From Pullichristensenella excrementipullorum (GTDB taxonomy: Bacteria > Bacillota > Clostridia > Christensenellales > Aristaeellaceae), in NCBI GenBank assembly GCA_018713365.1, contig DVOU01000057.1:1-28450 (forward strand): a stretch of 28,450 bases of DNA, in the 5' to 3' direction. The notes beneath the pieces were generated by a model. It was not told where the DNA came from. It did no database searches and saw nothing but the letters and a program-made list of their open reading frames with translations. Every line of letters starts with the position of its first letter. Position 1 is the first letter of the stretch. Both the position numbers and the translations under genes were made by a program. This document shows, piece by piece, positions 23,201 through 28,450 of the stretch.

Positions 23201-24138
23201 GCGATGTTGCCGGCTATGCCGACGTCGACTTGCGCGTCGCCGCGGGCGAAGCATTGCAGCTGCCCGAGCAGGTGACCGCCATCCTGGTTGACGGATCGAC
23301 CCGCGAGGAGACCGCCCAGTGGATCGACGTTCCCGAAACGCTCGAGGCGGGCGAATATGAGTTCACCGCCGAGAACGGCGCGGTCGCCAGGGTGACGGCC
23401 TACGAGGTCGCCTCCGTCGATCCCTGCGAGCTGAATGTATACGGCGATATCGAACCCGTGCTGCCGGAGTTTGTGCATGTCACATACACAGACGGCGTGA
23501 CCGGTTACCTGCCTGTCACTTGGGACGGCACCACTGGCGTCGTGGAGGGAACGGATATTCCTGCCGAAGCAGTGATCGACCATCAGTCTACAGCCGAAGC
23601 GGTGAACCTTGCCGACCCCACCAGTTTTGAACTTAGTTCAACTGCAAACTACACAAGCGGTTCAAAACGTCAGCCGAGCAATACGCTGGATGGAAATATG
23701 GAAAGCTGCTGGGACAACCGCGTGGCTTCCACTACCTCTTTGAGCTACAACATTGCCGTGGCCAAGGACACTTCCCTGGATATGAGCTATATTGAGCTTG
23801 AGTGGGCAGATTACCAGACTTTCAATTCCATGGATATCTATTATGTGATCGGTGAAATGCTGCCGGACCTCGTGCAGGAGATTTCCTTCTATGCCGCAGC
23901 TCCCACCGTCCGCTACGCGGATCTTCCCGCTTCCATTGTTGTTGATTACTGGAATGGCGAAGAGTGGGTACATGCCTCCAACAGCACAGTTTCCTTCGCG
24001 GATGAGTCCTTGGAGGCCACGACCGTCTCGTTTGACCCGATCACAACCCAGCGTGTGCGCATCTATATGTTCAACGATACGCCGCATACGCCGGACGGAA
24101 CCATTCAGATCGCCGAGATCGAGGTCTATGCCAAGTAA
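20257..24138 (+). CDS. Secreted GH2-family glycosidase (beta-galactosidase-like) with accessory domains
   Basis: A 1293-residue exported enzyme. It has a signal peptide at 1–27, a GH2 sugar-binding domain at about 48–235, an Ig-like domain at about 236–350 and a TIM-barrel at about 355–735. The predicted acid/base is E509 (in S-I-A-N-E-L) and the predicted nucleophile E621 (in M-M-E-T-E-S-A-H, followed by G-R-G-S-Y, as in GH2 beta-galactosidases with S-E-T…S-R-G). Then come a DUF4982-like domain at about 740–860, a GH2 C-terminal Ig-like domain at about 863–975, a bacterial Ig-like (Big_4-type) region at about 985–1115, and a discoidin-like (F5/8 type C) carbohydrate-binding region at about 1117–1293. 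No LPXTG, SLH or other wall anchor is seen, so it is probably released. I chose the ATG at 20257 because GGAGGAAGAAGG precedes it and the signal peptide begins there; upstream in-frame codons lie over the promoter. The exact sugar (galactoside, glucuronide or other) is not settled by sequence. Confidence 0.9.
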   Translation: MFAQKRWIAWLLVLILTVALVGPASAAVPEYDESSYTVQQLEEIDFGTINFNKDWKFYLSTAVGEFVEEIVVDGEVQQSSIKGGLKDGAEGPQTAEIIRPDFDDSSWRTVEVPHDWSFEFTRDKNAEGTTSGTGYLPGGVGFYRKTFVVPASYEGKKISVDFDGVYMNAAVYVNGELVGEYPSGYLGFTFDISDYLRYGEENVIVVRCSDKPASSRWYTGHGIYRDVNLLVDTQTRFVRNSVYLFTPTIGETYPSDGTAELNVTAELYSVNDVENASVVTTLYDANGEVYATTTSDAVALVANEKLAVADAVTVEDPLLWSCDTPNMYTAVVELYDGDQLVDSYETPFGFKWFDVSATEGFSLNGETVLLKGVNLHHDNGLVGTASEPDALDRKVKLMKDMGVNAIRTSHNPESQQFIDACNKYGILVLEESADFVSGGKGGYNWAFWFNDEVPADWAGAPDGGYPTVTLAADGTYKEAPYCWGDQHIQEMILRHRNNPCILGWSIANELRSAGDPPAWATQELINDLYGTEFDPEPTWGINTEVIRLGQRALQVDPYHKISQATDALRAGVESSKETYGDQWIHVCEYLDSIGGILGTQYSVQQTLLDIREHFPTLAMMETESAHGMSGRGSYYGAGDLSVNTDSTAGRVGGGGYGNNNLRLSPTREYCLKYIRDYGNINGGMFVWSGIDYIGEGQDNAIDNAPDIIVTGHQGLVDFAGIPKDIYYLFQSQWTDKDTAPMVYLMPQDWNAWTEGEEVAVYAYSNCPSVELFLNGESLGVREFTKKVTDFGVEYYETSEPTQDDGTNETDVNTGGYVSPNGEYGKLHLEWTVPYATGELKAVAYDEDGSILAEDVINTFGMADGIKLEPDKLTMEADGEGMIYVTASIVDENGVLCRDADDLLQFEVEGAKIAGISNGYQGEWEPWKYGGTQFSYYTQHLTFLGQVVFALKSEDAGKVTIKAYGEDLEPEYLTVYAVDSEQSDVAGYADVDLRVAAGEALQLPEQVTAILVDGSTREETAQWIDVPETLEAGEYEFTAENGAVARVTAYEVASVDPCELNVYGDIEPVLPEFVHVTYTDGVTGYLPVTWDGTTGVVEGTDIPAEAVIDHQSTAEAVNLADPTSFELSSTANYTSGSKRQPSNTLDGNMESCWDNRVASTTSLSYNIAVAKDTSLDMSYIELEWADYQTFNSMDIYYVIGEMLPDLVQEISFYAAAPTVRYADLPASIVVDYWNGEEWVHASNSTVSFADESLEATTVSFDPITTQRVRIYMFNDTPHTPDGTIQIAEIEVYAK

Positions 24139-24160
24139 ACCCAGATAAACACAACGACAA

Positions 24161-24194
24161 TTTGCTGGGCGCAAAACATTTTGCGCCCAGCAAA
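24161..24194. repeat. Perfect 34-base palindrome
   Basis: Arms 24161–24176 and 24179–24194 are exact reverse complements (TTTGCTGGGCGCAAAA and its complement) with only 2 bases between. It lies between the GH2 gene and the next gene, ending 6 bases before the latter's GGAAAGGA ribosome site. There is no T-run after it on either strand. Confidence 0.9.
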
Positions 24195-24216
24195 GCCACA
24201 GGAAAGGACGAAGTAT

Positions 24217-24705
24217 ATGAAAAAGTTGACAGCTATCCTATTGCTTTTGTGCATCGGCCTTTTTAATATCGGTTTCGCAACGGAAACCGAAACGCCAACC
24301 CCTGCCCCAAGCGATGCGGTCGAAGATAACGCCATTCACTTTGATATCGAGACCGCGAACAAGGCCGAGAGCACCGCGCTCTTTGTTATAGAATGCTTTG
24401 CCAATGAGCGGTACGACGATATCTTCGAACTTTGCAGCTTGGAATTGGTCGCTGCGCTTGGCGGGTATCAGGAGAGCTTTGAAATCTTCTGGACAAACCT
24501 TGTCGAGCAGTATGGCGCTTTTGTCGACTTGCTCTCTGCGTCCTTTCAGCCGATGGACGATGTGAATATGTTGGGCAGCTTCGTGCTCAGTTTTGAAAAG
24601 GCGGAGGTAACCATTGGCGTTATCATTGGCTCGGGCAACGAGTTGGTCAATGTGCAGGCTATGAGTGTGCATCTGTTGGAGGAAGATGCAACGCCCGAAG
24701 AATGA
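24217..24705 (+). CDS. Small secreted DUF3887-like protein
   Basis: A 162-residue protein with a signal peptide at 1–21, a short Pro/Thr/Glu-rich spacer (about 22–40) and a domain of about 110 residues. The domain pattern fits DUF3887: a helix with A-L-F-V-I-E-C-F-A-N-E-R-Y-D-D-I-F at about 50–66, a W in F-E-I-F-W-T-N-L-V-E-Q-Y-G at about 88–100, then beta strands. DUF3887 proteins resemble the NTF2/SnoaL fold and often occur as non-catalytic partners of secreted hydrolases; their function is unknown. I chose the ATG at 24217 because GGAAAGGACG precedes it. It is the second gene of the GH2 operon, after the perfect palindrome. The fold assignment is moderate, the secretion prediction good. 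Confidence 0.7.
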   Translation: MKKLTAILLLLCIGLFNIGFATETETPTPAPSDAVEDNAIHFDIETANKAESTALFVIECFANERYDDIFELCSLELVAALGGYQESFEIFWTNLVEQYGAFVDLLSASFQPMDDVNMLGSFVLSFEKAEVTIGVIIGSGNELVNVQAMSVHLLEEDATPEE

Positions 24706-24756
24706 TGGCTTTTCAGCGCTTCCGACAACAGATTTGACAACAGAGAGGGGATATCC

Positions 24757-25173
24757 ATGCAAAAAAGAGCCTTGGAGCCTGTCTACTCTGGAGAAGGCGT
24801 GGTGGAATCCGCCATTCCCCTCGCGAGAGAGATCAACAAGGCGAAGGATTACATCGCGGAAAATTTTTCAAAGAAACTAACGCTTGGCATCGTTTCCGCG
24901 CAAATTGCCGTTTCGCCGACCTATTTTTGTACGGTTTTCAAAAAAAGCGTTGGCCTTAGCTTTGTGCAGTACCTGCATCTGGTTCGTCTCCAGAATGCGC
25001 GGTTGTTATTGCGCAATTCGAATTACAGTATACGGCAAATATCAGAAATGACTGGTTATTGCGATCCGGCATACTTTCGAAGCATGTTTTTTGCTTCATA
25101 TGGAATTCTTCCCTCAGAATACCGCAGTGGAGCAATTTCCAAGTATCCGGGACAGAAAACTAAACATAAATGA
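24757..25173 (+). CDS. Minimal AraC-family transcription regulator
   Basis: A 138-residue protein that is little more than an AraC-type DNA-binding domain. The first helix-turn-helix is at about 40–66 (L-G-I-V-S-A-Q-I-A-V-S-P-T-Y-F) and the second at about 90–112 (I-R-Q-I-S-E-M-T-G-Y-C-D-P-A-Y-F), closing with Y-G-I-L-P-S-E-Y-R. There is a leader of about 20 residues but no sugar-binding or receiver domain. It resembles the C-terminal half of YesN/AraC regulators, and could be a stand-alone regulator or a trimmed descendant of a larger one. A GAGAGGGG ribosome site is 8–15 bases upstream, so it is probably translated as is. It is the third gene of the GH2 operon, 51 bases after the DUF3887-like gene, and may regulate its own operon. 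Confidence 0.82.
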   Translation: MQKRALEPVYSGEGVVESAIPLAREINKAKDYIAENFSKKLTLGIVSAQIAVSPTYFCTVFKKSVGLSFVQYLHLVRLQNARLLLRNSNYSIRQISEMTGYCDPAYFRSMFFASYGILPSEYRSGAISKYPGQKTKHK

Positions 25174-25210
25174 ATTTGATGATTGCATCATAAATTCTTT
25201 AATCTTTTTG
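25172..25210 (+). terminator. Weak terminator after the AraC gene
   Basis: Stem GAATTT/AAATTC plus GATG/CATC with a 2-base bulge (25172–25197), followed by TTTAATCTTTTT. It starts inside the AraC stop codon region and overlaps the 3' end of the convergent rloB-like gene. Confidence 0.5.
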
Positions 25211-25945
25211 TTGCTCTGGCAAAGGAGAAATCCAACTGGCAGGGAGCCGCCATAGAGTAGGCACCCGCCGCACCCTACCAACGCTCAATGCGAGCAGGGC
25301 CGACATACCGAGCTCAGCCGACACGAGCATTGCAGACCTATTTCGAGATAGGACTGTGATTGCTCGTGTCGGCTTTTTTATCAATACCGGCTGGAAAATT
25401 TCTCCAACGAAATTTCTCAAACCACCAATTAGGCTGGTAGTTTGAGTGCTATCTGGATAGTTGGCGCGGGTTATCTTTCCGCACAATGCCTGAATTTGTT
25501 CCTCATGGGCGTCATATCCTGGAACTCCAGTCAGGCGTTCAATCTCCGCGCTATTGGTCTTCTTTCCCTGGTTTCTCAGCGATATATCGCCAAAGTGGAG
25601 CAGAACAATCTGCATGGTACAGGGATTGGCGAAGATAACGAGTTTTTCCGAGGCTTTCCGCTTACCAAGGAAACTGTTGATCTTGTTCTTGACAAGAGTA
25701 TATTCCCGATATGGCTCCTTGTCTGTATCACAGAATACCAGGATGATCTCATACCTGTCGTTCTGATACTCGTTCTGGAACCGGGCCGGTATGTTGGAAG
25801 CGCTCTTGGCATTGATGGTCGTGAAGCTGTAGGAAGCGTCCCACAGATTCAGGGCGATCAGACGATTGAAGTAATGATAATCCTCGTACCCTTCACAAAT
25901 GACACAGATTCTGTGCTTTCGCCAAATGGGAGGCAGTACACTCAT
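25199..25945 (-). CDS. RloB-like TOPRIM protein, probable defence nuclease, odd C-terminus
   Basis: A 248-residue protein. Residues 12–125 look like the TOPRIM-type fold of RloB: conserved Glu in C-E-G-Y-E-D (E18), the D-x-D pair in F-C-D-T-D-K (73–75), and an N-P-C…L-L-H-F segment at 107–117 close to RloB's N-P-x-F-E-x-W-L-L-L-H-F. It overlaps the upstream AAA15 ATPase gene by 4 bases (ATGA), forming the RloA/RloB (AbiL-like) pair known or predicted to act in abortive infection against phages. The C-terminal 55 or so residues differ: from about K190 they are encoded by an inverted repeat that serves as a strong terminator on the other strand, and then by Arg/Leu/Pro-rich sequence with no fold I recognise. 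The original stop may have been lost by insertion or a frameshift. A PARIS-type (AriB) relation is an alternative. Confidence 0.7.
   Translation of the reverse strand: MSVLPPIWRKHRICVICEGYEDYHYFNRLIALNLWDASYSFTTINAKSASNIPARFQNEYQNDRYEIILVFCDTDKEPYREYTLVKNKINSFLGKRKASEKLVIFANPCTMQIVLLHFGDISLRNQGKKTNSAEIERLTGVPGYDAHEEQIQALCGKITRANYPDSTQTTSLIGGLRNFVGEIFQPVLIKKPTRAITVLSRNRSAMLVSAELGMSALLALSVGRVRRVPTLWRLPASWISPLPEQQKD
25316..25379 (+). terminator. Strong rho-independent terminator
   Basis: Perfect 14-bp arms 25316–25329 and 25361–25374, a smaller stem CCTAT/ATAGG inside the loop, and TTTTTT at 25374–25379. On the plus strand it would stop any transcript leaving the GH2 operon before it runs antisense through the defence genes. 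It lies inside the 3' part of the rloB-like frame. Confidence 0.8.
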
Positions 25946-27204
25946 GACTGACTCACCTCCAGAAGGCTATCAAACAGATCAGGCTCAGGCAATGCGCCGA
26001 AAACGCCTGCCCGATATTTGGCCACCAGATCAGATGTGCCTCTGGTTTTGCTCTCACTGGCGGTAAAATCCGAAAGCGAATACAGATACGCTCTCTCTTT
26101 GTCTTTGTGGGTGAACCATATCTGCTCCTTCCGGAAGAGCGAATTGCAGTCCAGCAGAGAAATATCGTGTGCGGTTGCGATCAGCTGCGCGTTCTCGTTC
26201 AGTTCATTGTTGAAGAGACTGATGATTGCGCGGGTCAGCCGGAAGTGCAGGCTATTGTCCAGTTCATCCACAACAAGGATACGGCCCTCTTTCAGTGCGC
26301 CAATGACATAGCTTGCGAGAGCCGCCATTTTCTTGGTTCCGGTAGAATCAAAGAGAATACTCGGTACAGGCACTCCATGATACACGGATACAAGGTGAAG
26401 CATCTCCGTAAGCGGGGCGGCCTGCTGCAGAGCGTTTTCCTGTGGAGAGGATTTCTCTGTGTTGACTTCCTGAAATACAATTCGAATTTCATCATCTCCC
26501 GCGTATCTGAAATCGTCCAGAGAGAGATCAGCGTTCAATACAAACTTTGAGATGCGCTGACTGTCCTCGCCGGACAGCTTCAGCATGTCGATCGTCTTCT
26601 TGATAGGAATATTGTTCATATCAACAATATCAATCTTCGACGCGAAGGCAATGACCGCTTCCCTAATCTTGCGCAGGGTAGAAAAGCTCTCAGTGTCCAG
26701 GAGGTAGATCAGGAGATTGTTACGCGCCGCAACCTTCATTACAGACACGAGGCTCTCATCCTCCGCCATGAACTTTTTTTCCTGAATATCCCGTAAGAGC
26801 AAAACATGCGTGCGGACGTTCTTATGCTTGTCGCGATGGATTTCTGCAAAACGCTCATAGACATATTCTTTATGCTCAGCATCATACTTGATATCAAGGA
26901 CATATTCCTTTCCGCTTTCAAGGAAAGAAATGCTAGCCTCCACAATAGCGCTCCCTGAGAAGATGTTGGGAACGATGCTGGGAGACTGGTTCAGCATGAT
27001 TGCTTTCATCATGGCAATAGCGCGAACGAAATTAGTCTTGCCCGTATTGTTTGGCCCAAGAAGAACCGCTGTTTTCAGCACATGCACCCCATCTACAGAC
27101 GCTACGTTGGATGGAAAACGGCTGTAATGCATGTTTGCCCTCATTGAGAATTCGACTTCCTGATCGTATACCGTATAGTTGTTCAGCTTCAGATATAAAA
27201 GCAT
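25942..27204 (-). CDS. AAA15-family ATPase, RloA/AbiLi-like
   Basis: A 420-residue ABC/SMC-type ATPase of the AAA15 family (COG1106). Residues 2–24 match the family opening (L-K-L-N-N-Y…V-E-F-S-M). Walker A G-P-N-N-T-G-K-T is at 50–57, a signature-like segment D-S-T-G-T-K-K-M at 286–293, Walker B I-L-V-V-D-E-L with D313/E314, and the switch His in A-T-A-H-D (H346). The middle (about 110–250) is the insert that varies between systems. With the overlapping TOPRIM gene downstream it makes the RloA/RloB-type two-gene system. Family knowledge: the ATPase senses or holds the effector, and the TOPRIM partner is thought to be the toxic nuclease. It has its own good promoter and a GGGAGGAGG ribosome site, and stands as an independent transcription unit. 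Confidence 0.85.
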   Translation of the reverse strand: MLLYLKLNNYTVYDQEVEFSMRANMHYSRFPSNVASVDGVHVLKTAVLLGPNNTGKTNFVRAIAMMKAIMLNQSPSIVPNIFSGSAIVEASISFLESGKEYVLDIKYDAEHKEYVYERFAEIHRDKHKNVRTHVLLLRDIQEKKFMAEDESLVSVMKVAARNNLLIYLLDTESFSTLRKIREAVIAFASKIDIVDMNNIPIKKTIDMLKLSGEDSQRISKFVLNADLSLDDFRYAGDDEIRIVFQEVNTEKSSPQENALQQAAPLTEMLHLVSVYHGVPVPSILFDSTGTKKMAALASYVIGALKEGRILVVDELDNSLHFRLTRAIISLFNNELNENAQLIATAHDISLLDCNSLFRKEQIWFTHKDKERAYLYSLSDFTASESKTRGTSDLVAKYRAGVFGALPEPDLFDSLLEVSQS

Positions 27205-27230
27205 GGCAACAACCTCCTCCCTCAGAAGAG

Positions 27231-27259
27231 ATTATACCACGGCAATATTATTTATGCAA
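27231..27259 (-). promoter_or_regulatory. Promoter of the RloA/RloB pair
   Basis: On the minus strand, TTGCAT (27254–27259) and TATAAT (27231–27236) are separated by 17 bases. The -10 is about 27 bases before the ATG, giving a leader of about 20 bases filled by the GGGAGGAGG ribosome site. Confidence 0.82.
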
Positions 27260-27322
27260 TATTTCAGCATGAAAAATATCCTATTTTAAAGCCAATAACC
27301 CGCGAAACAGCCATCGCTTTTT

Positions 27323-27562
27323 TTAACTGGCAGGTTTCGGCATATGCTCGCAGTAACACCTGAACACCTCTTGCACCTTCCTCAGCGTGCTTTTCCAGAA
27401 CACGTCCTCACTCATACGTAGCACCATGGTCCCCACGTAATACAGCAGCACCCAGTCCGCAGATTCCTGCGCGTCGGATGCCGCTGTATCAAATGAGTTC
27501 CACAGCGCCTTTACCGAGGGTCTGGCGCCACAGCATTCTCTGCCGTGTTCTCCCGCAAACAA
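27323..27562 (-). CDS. Small hypothetical protein overlapping the GrpB gene
   Basis: An open frame of 79 codons overlapping the end of the GrpB-family gene by 52 bases. From about residue 17 it has protein-like content: S-V-K-A-L-W-N-S-F-D, A-D-W-V-L-L-Y-Y-V-G-T-M-V-L-R-M, F-W-K-S-T-L-R-K-V-Q. The F-W-x-S/T-T-x-R-K pattern reminds me of small phage-derived proteins, but I cannot name a family. The start is uncertain: the ATG at 27562 lies inside the GrpB gene without a clear ribosome site, so translational coupling, or decay of a longer gene, is possible. Confidence 0.45.
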   Translation of the reverse strand: MFAGEHGRECCGARPSVKALWNSFDTAASDAQESADWVLLYYVGTMVLRMSEDVFWKSTLRKVQEVFRCYCEHMPKPAS

Positions 27563-28059
27563 CGCTCGATGAATACGCCCTTTTCCAGCCGGTAGCCCAG
27601 CCGGTCATGCGGATATTTTTCGGCCAGGAGCTTCTTCAGCGCCGCGTACTCGTTTCGGAGCGTTTCTGAACCTTGCAGCAGGCGCAGAAACGCCAGCTGA
27701 TCCTTGGCCACGGGGTGATCCTGCGTCGTCAGATGTATGTAGGTGGCGTCGTCCTCACTGTCGCCGTCCGAGAAGAACCAGCGCCCGGGGCGGCCGCATT
27801 CGCCCAGGCACAAAAAGGCCGTCGCCAACCGTTTCTTCGCCGTCTCCAACTTATCATGCTCGACCAGCACCAACACATCCACGATGGGCTTGCAGTACAT
27901 GCCGGGAATAGCCGTGCCTCCGACGTGGCGCACATAGCACTCGATGTCGTCTTCCAGCAGCAGCGCGATAATCAGCTGCTTGGTGAGGCGGAAACGGCGT
28001 GGCCATTCCGCCTGATAGGGCACGATGCAGACATCGTCGTGGAAATTTGAGCTGCGCAT
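27511..28059 (-). CDS. GrpB family (UPF0157) protein
   Basis: A 182-residue soluble protein of the GrpB family, a nucleotidyltransferase-like fold of unknown substrate. The family landmarks are I-V-P-Y-Q-A-E-W-P-R-R-F near the start, H-V-G-G-T-A-I-P-G (usually H-I-G-S-T-A-V-P-G) and K-P-I-V-D-V-L-V, followed by the Asp/His-bearing second half with H-L-T-T-Q-D-H-P. I chose the ATG at 28059 because GGAGGAA lies 8 bases before it; an in-frame ATG 33 bases upstream lacks a site. Members are scattered through Firmicutes, often near mobile or resistance genes, and no reaction has been established. It is bounded upstream by a terminator and runs into the small overlapping frame downstream. Confidence 0.88.
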   Translation of the reverse strand: MRSSNFHDDVCIVPYQAEWPRRFRLTKQLIIALLLEDDIECYVRHVGGTAIPGMYCKPIVDVLVLVEHDKLETAKKRLATAFLCLGECGRPGRWFFSDGDSEDDATYIHLTTQDHPVAKDQLAFLRLLQGSETLRNEYAALKKLLAEKYPHDRLGYRLEKGVFIERCLRENTAENAVAPDPR

Positions 28060-28207
28060 TTTCTTTGTTCCTCCAATCGATGATTCGTACATGATCTCAC
28101 CTTGGGCACCGTGTCTCTATTGTGGCATGGAATTACAGTTCTCGCAACGACTGTGCGGTCATAATCGCAGAATTTTACTTGACCAAGCTCGCCATCTGGT
28201 TTTCGCA

Positions 28208-28240
28208 AGAAAAAAAGCCGGACGGATCGCTCCGACCGGC
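28208..28240 (-). terminator. Terminator of the PD-(D/E)XK protein gene
   Basis: On the minus strand, stem GCCGG-T-CGGA / TCCG-T-CCGGC (one T·T mismatch, loop GCGA) is followed by a run of seven or more T. It lies 22 bases after the stop of the gene that enters from the right edge. Confidence 0.85.
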
Positions 28241-28261
28241 GCTTGAAAACTGCGCGTGCTT

Positions 28262-28450
28262 TTATTTTACTGCACCCGACAGCCTTTCGCACACCGCCTT
28301 GCAGCGCTTCTTATTAAAGGCGATGCCGTAGGCGAGGATGTCCTCCCGGCCGTCCTCCCGCAGGCGCTCGTCATAGCGCCGCGCCTTGATCTGCTCCATC
28401 GCCTTTACGCAGGCCTGCTCAAGCCCCTGAAATGTTGGTGCGTACTTGAC
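28262..28450 (-). CDS. 3' end of a PD-(D/E)XK nuclease / AAA-type protein (partial)
   Basis: Only the last 62 codons are in the window; the gene continues past 28450. The visible part ends with A-M-E-Q-I-K-A-R-R-Y, then G-R-E-D-I-L-A-Y-G-I-A-F-N-K-K-R-C. This is the typical closing segment of the DUF1703/PDDEXK_9 proteins, which join an N-terminal AAA-ATPase-like region to a C-terminal nuclease-like domain. These proteins are abundant, often in many copies, in gut Firmicutes and Bacteroidetes; their role is unknown. It has a strong terminator of its own. Confidence 0.75.
   Translation of the reverse strand, partial: VKYAPTFQGLEQACVKAMEQIKARRYDERLREDGREDILAYGIAFNKKRCKAVCERLSGAVK

Noticed and set aside
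20170..23583. Minus-strand frame of 1137 codons over the GH2 gene
   Set aside because: It is antisense to a clear GH2 enzyme with catalytic residues; long antisense frames are expected from third-position GC bias.
25442..25951. Plus-strand frame of 169 codons over the rloB-like gene
   Set aside because: It is antisense to the TOPRIM protein, whose motifs, start overlap with the ATPase gene and upstream promoter support the minus strand.

Overview
The window looks like chromosomal DNA of an endospore-forming, Gram-positive gut-type Firmicute (class Clostridia). It carries a spoIVFA–spoIVFB pair and a SipL-like spore-coat protein, its promoters are of the sigma-A type with strong AGGAGG-like ribosome binding sites, and it has YesM/YesN-type regulation. 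The left half (about 0.3–14.2 kb) is very GC-rich and compact. From about 14.3 kb the GC content falls visibly and gene content becomes accessory. I cannot name the species from the sequence.

Left half, core genes. Positions 1–300 hold a cluster of five hairpins and no gene. On the minus strand follow spoIVFB and spoIVFA (overlapping by 4 bases), an M29 aminopeptidase and secG, whose product has an unusual acidic tail. On the plus strand, divergent from secG, is a membrane-anchored helix-hairpin-helix protein of ComEA type. It converges on a secreted CAP-domain protein. Then come a P-loop (uridine-kinase-like) protein and the SipL-like SPOCS/LysM protein on the plus strand, ending at a good terminator.

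Positions 8.8–13.7 kb form a complete four-gene sugar importer of the YtfQ–YtfR–YtfT–YjfF class: binding protein, double ATPase and two permeases. It is followed by a two-copy 132-bp tandem repeat. A consensus promoter then drives two tRNA-Ser genes (UGA and GCU).

Accessory half. At 14.3–16.0 kb lies a decayed mobile-element-like patch beside the tRNAs: one hypothetical gene, one frameshifted DUF6809-like pseudogene and unassignable sequence. At 16.0–25.2 kb lies a divergent carbohydrate island. Leftward runs an operon of an orphan extracytoplasmic solute-binding protein, a YesM-like histidine kinase and a YesN-like response regulator. Rightward runs a large secreted GH2 glycosidase with accessory domains, a small secreted DUF3887-like protein and a minimal AraC-type regulator. 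The two operons share an AT-rich intergenic region with one good promoter facing each way. The simplest reading is that the binding protein senses a sugar outside the cell and signals through the kinase to switch on the GH2 operon.

At 25.2–27.3 kb is a two-gene RloA/RloB (AbiL-like) ATPase plus TOPRIM-nuclease pair, probably anti-phage defence, with its own promoter. The TOPRIM protein has an odd C-terminal tail that reads through a strong terminator hairpin belonging to the other strand. The window closes with a small hypothetical gene, a GrpB-family protein and the 3' end of a PD-(D/E)XK-nuclease/AAA-type protein.
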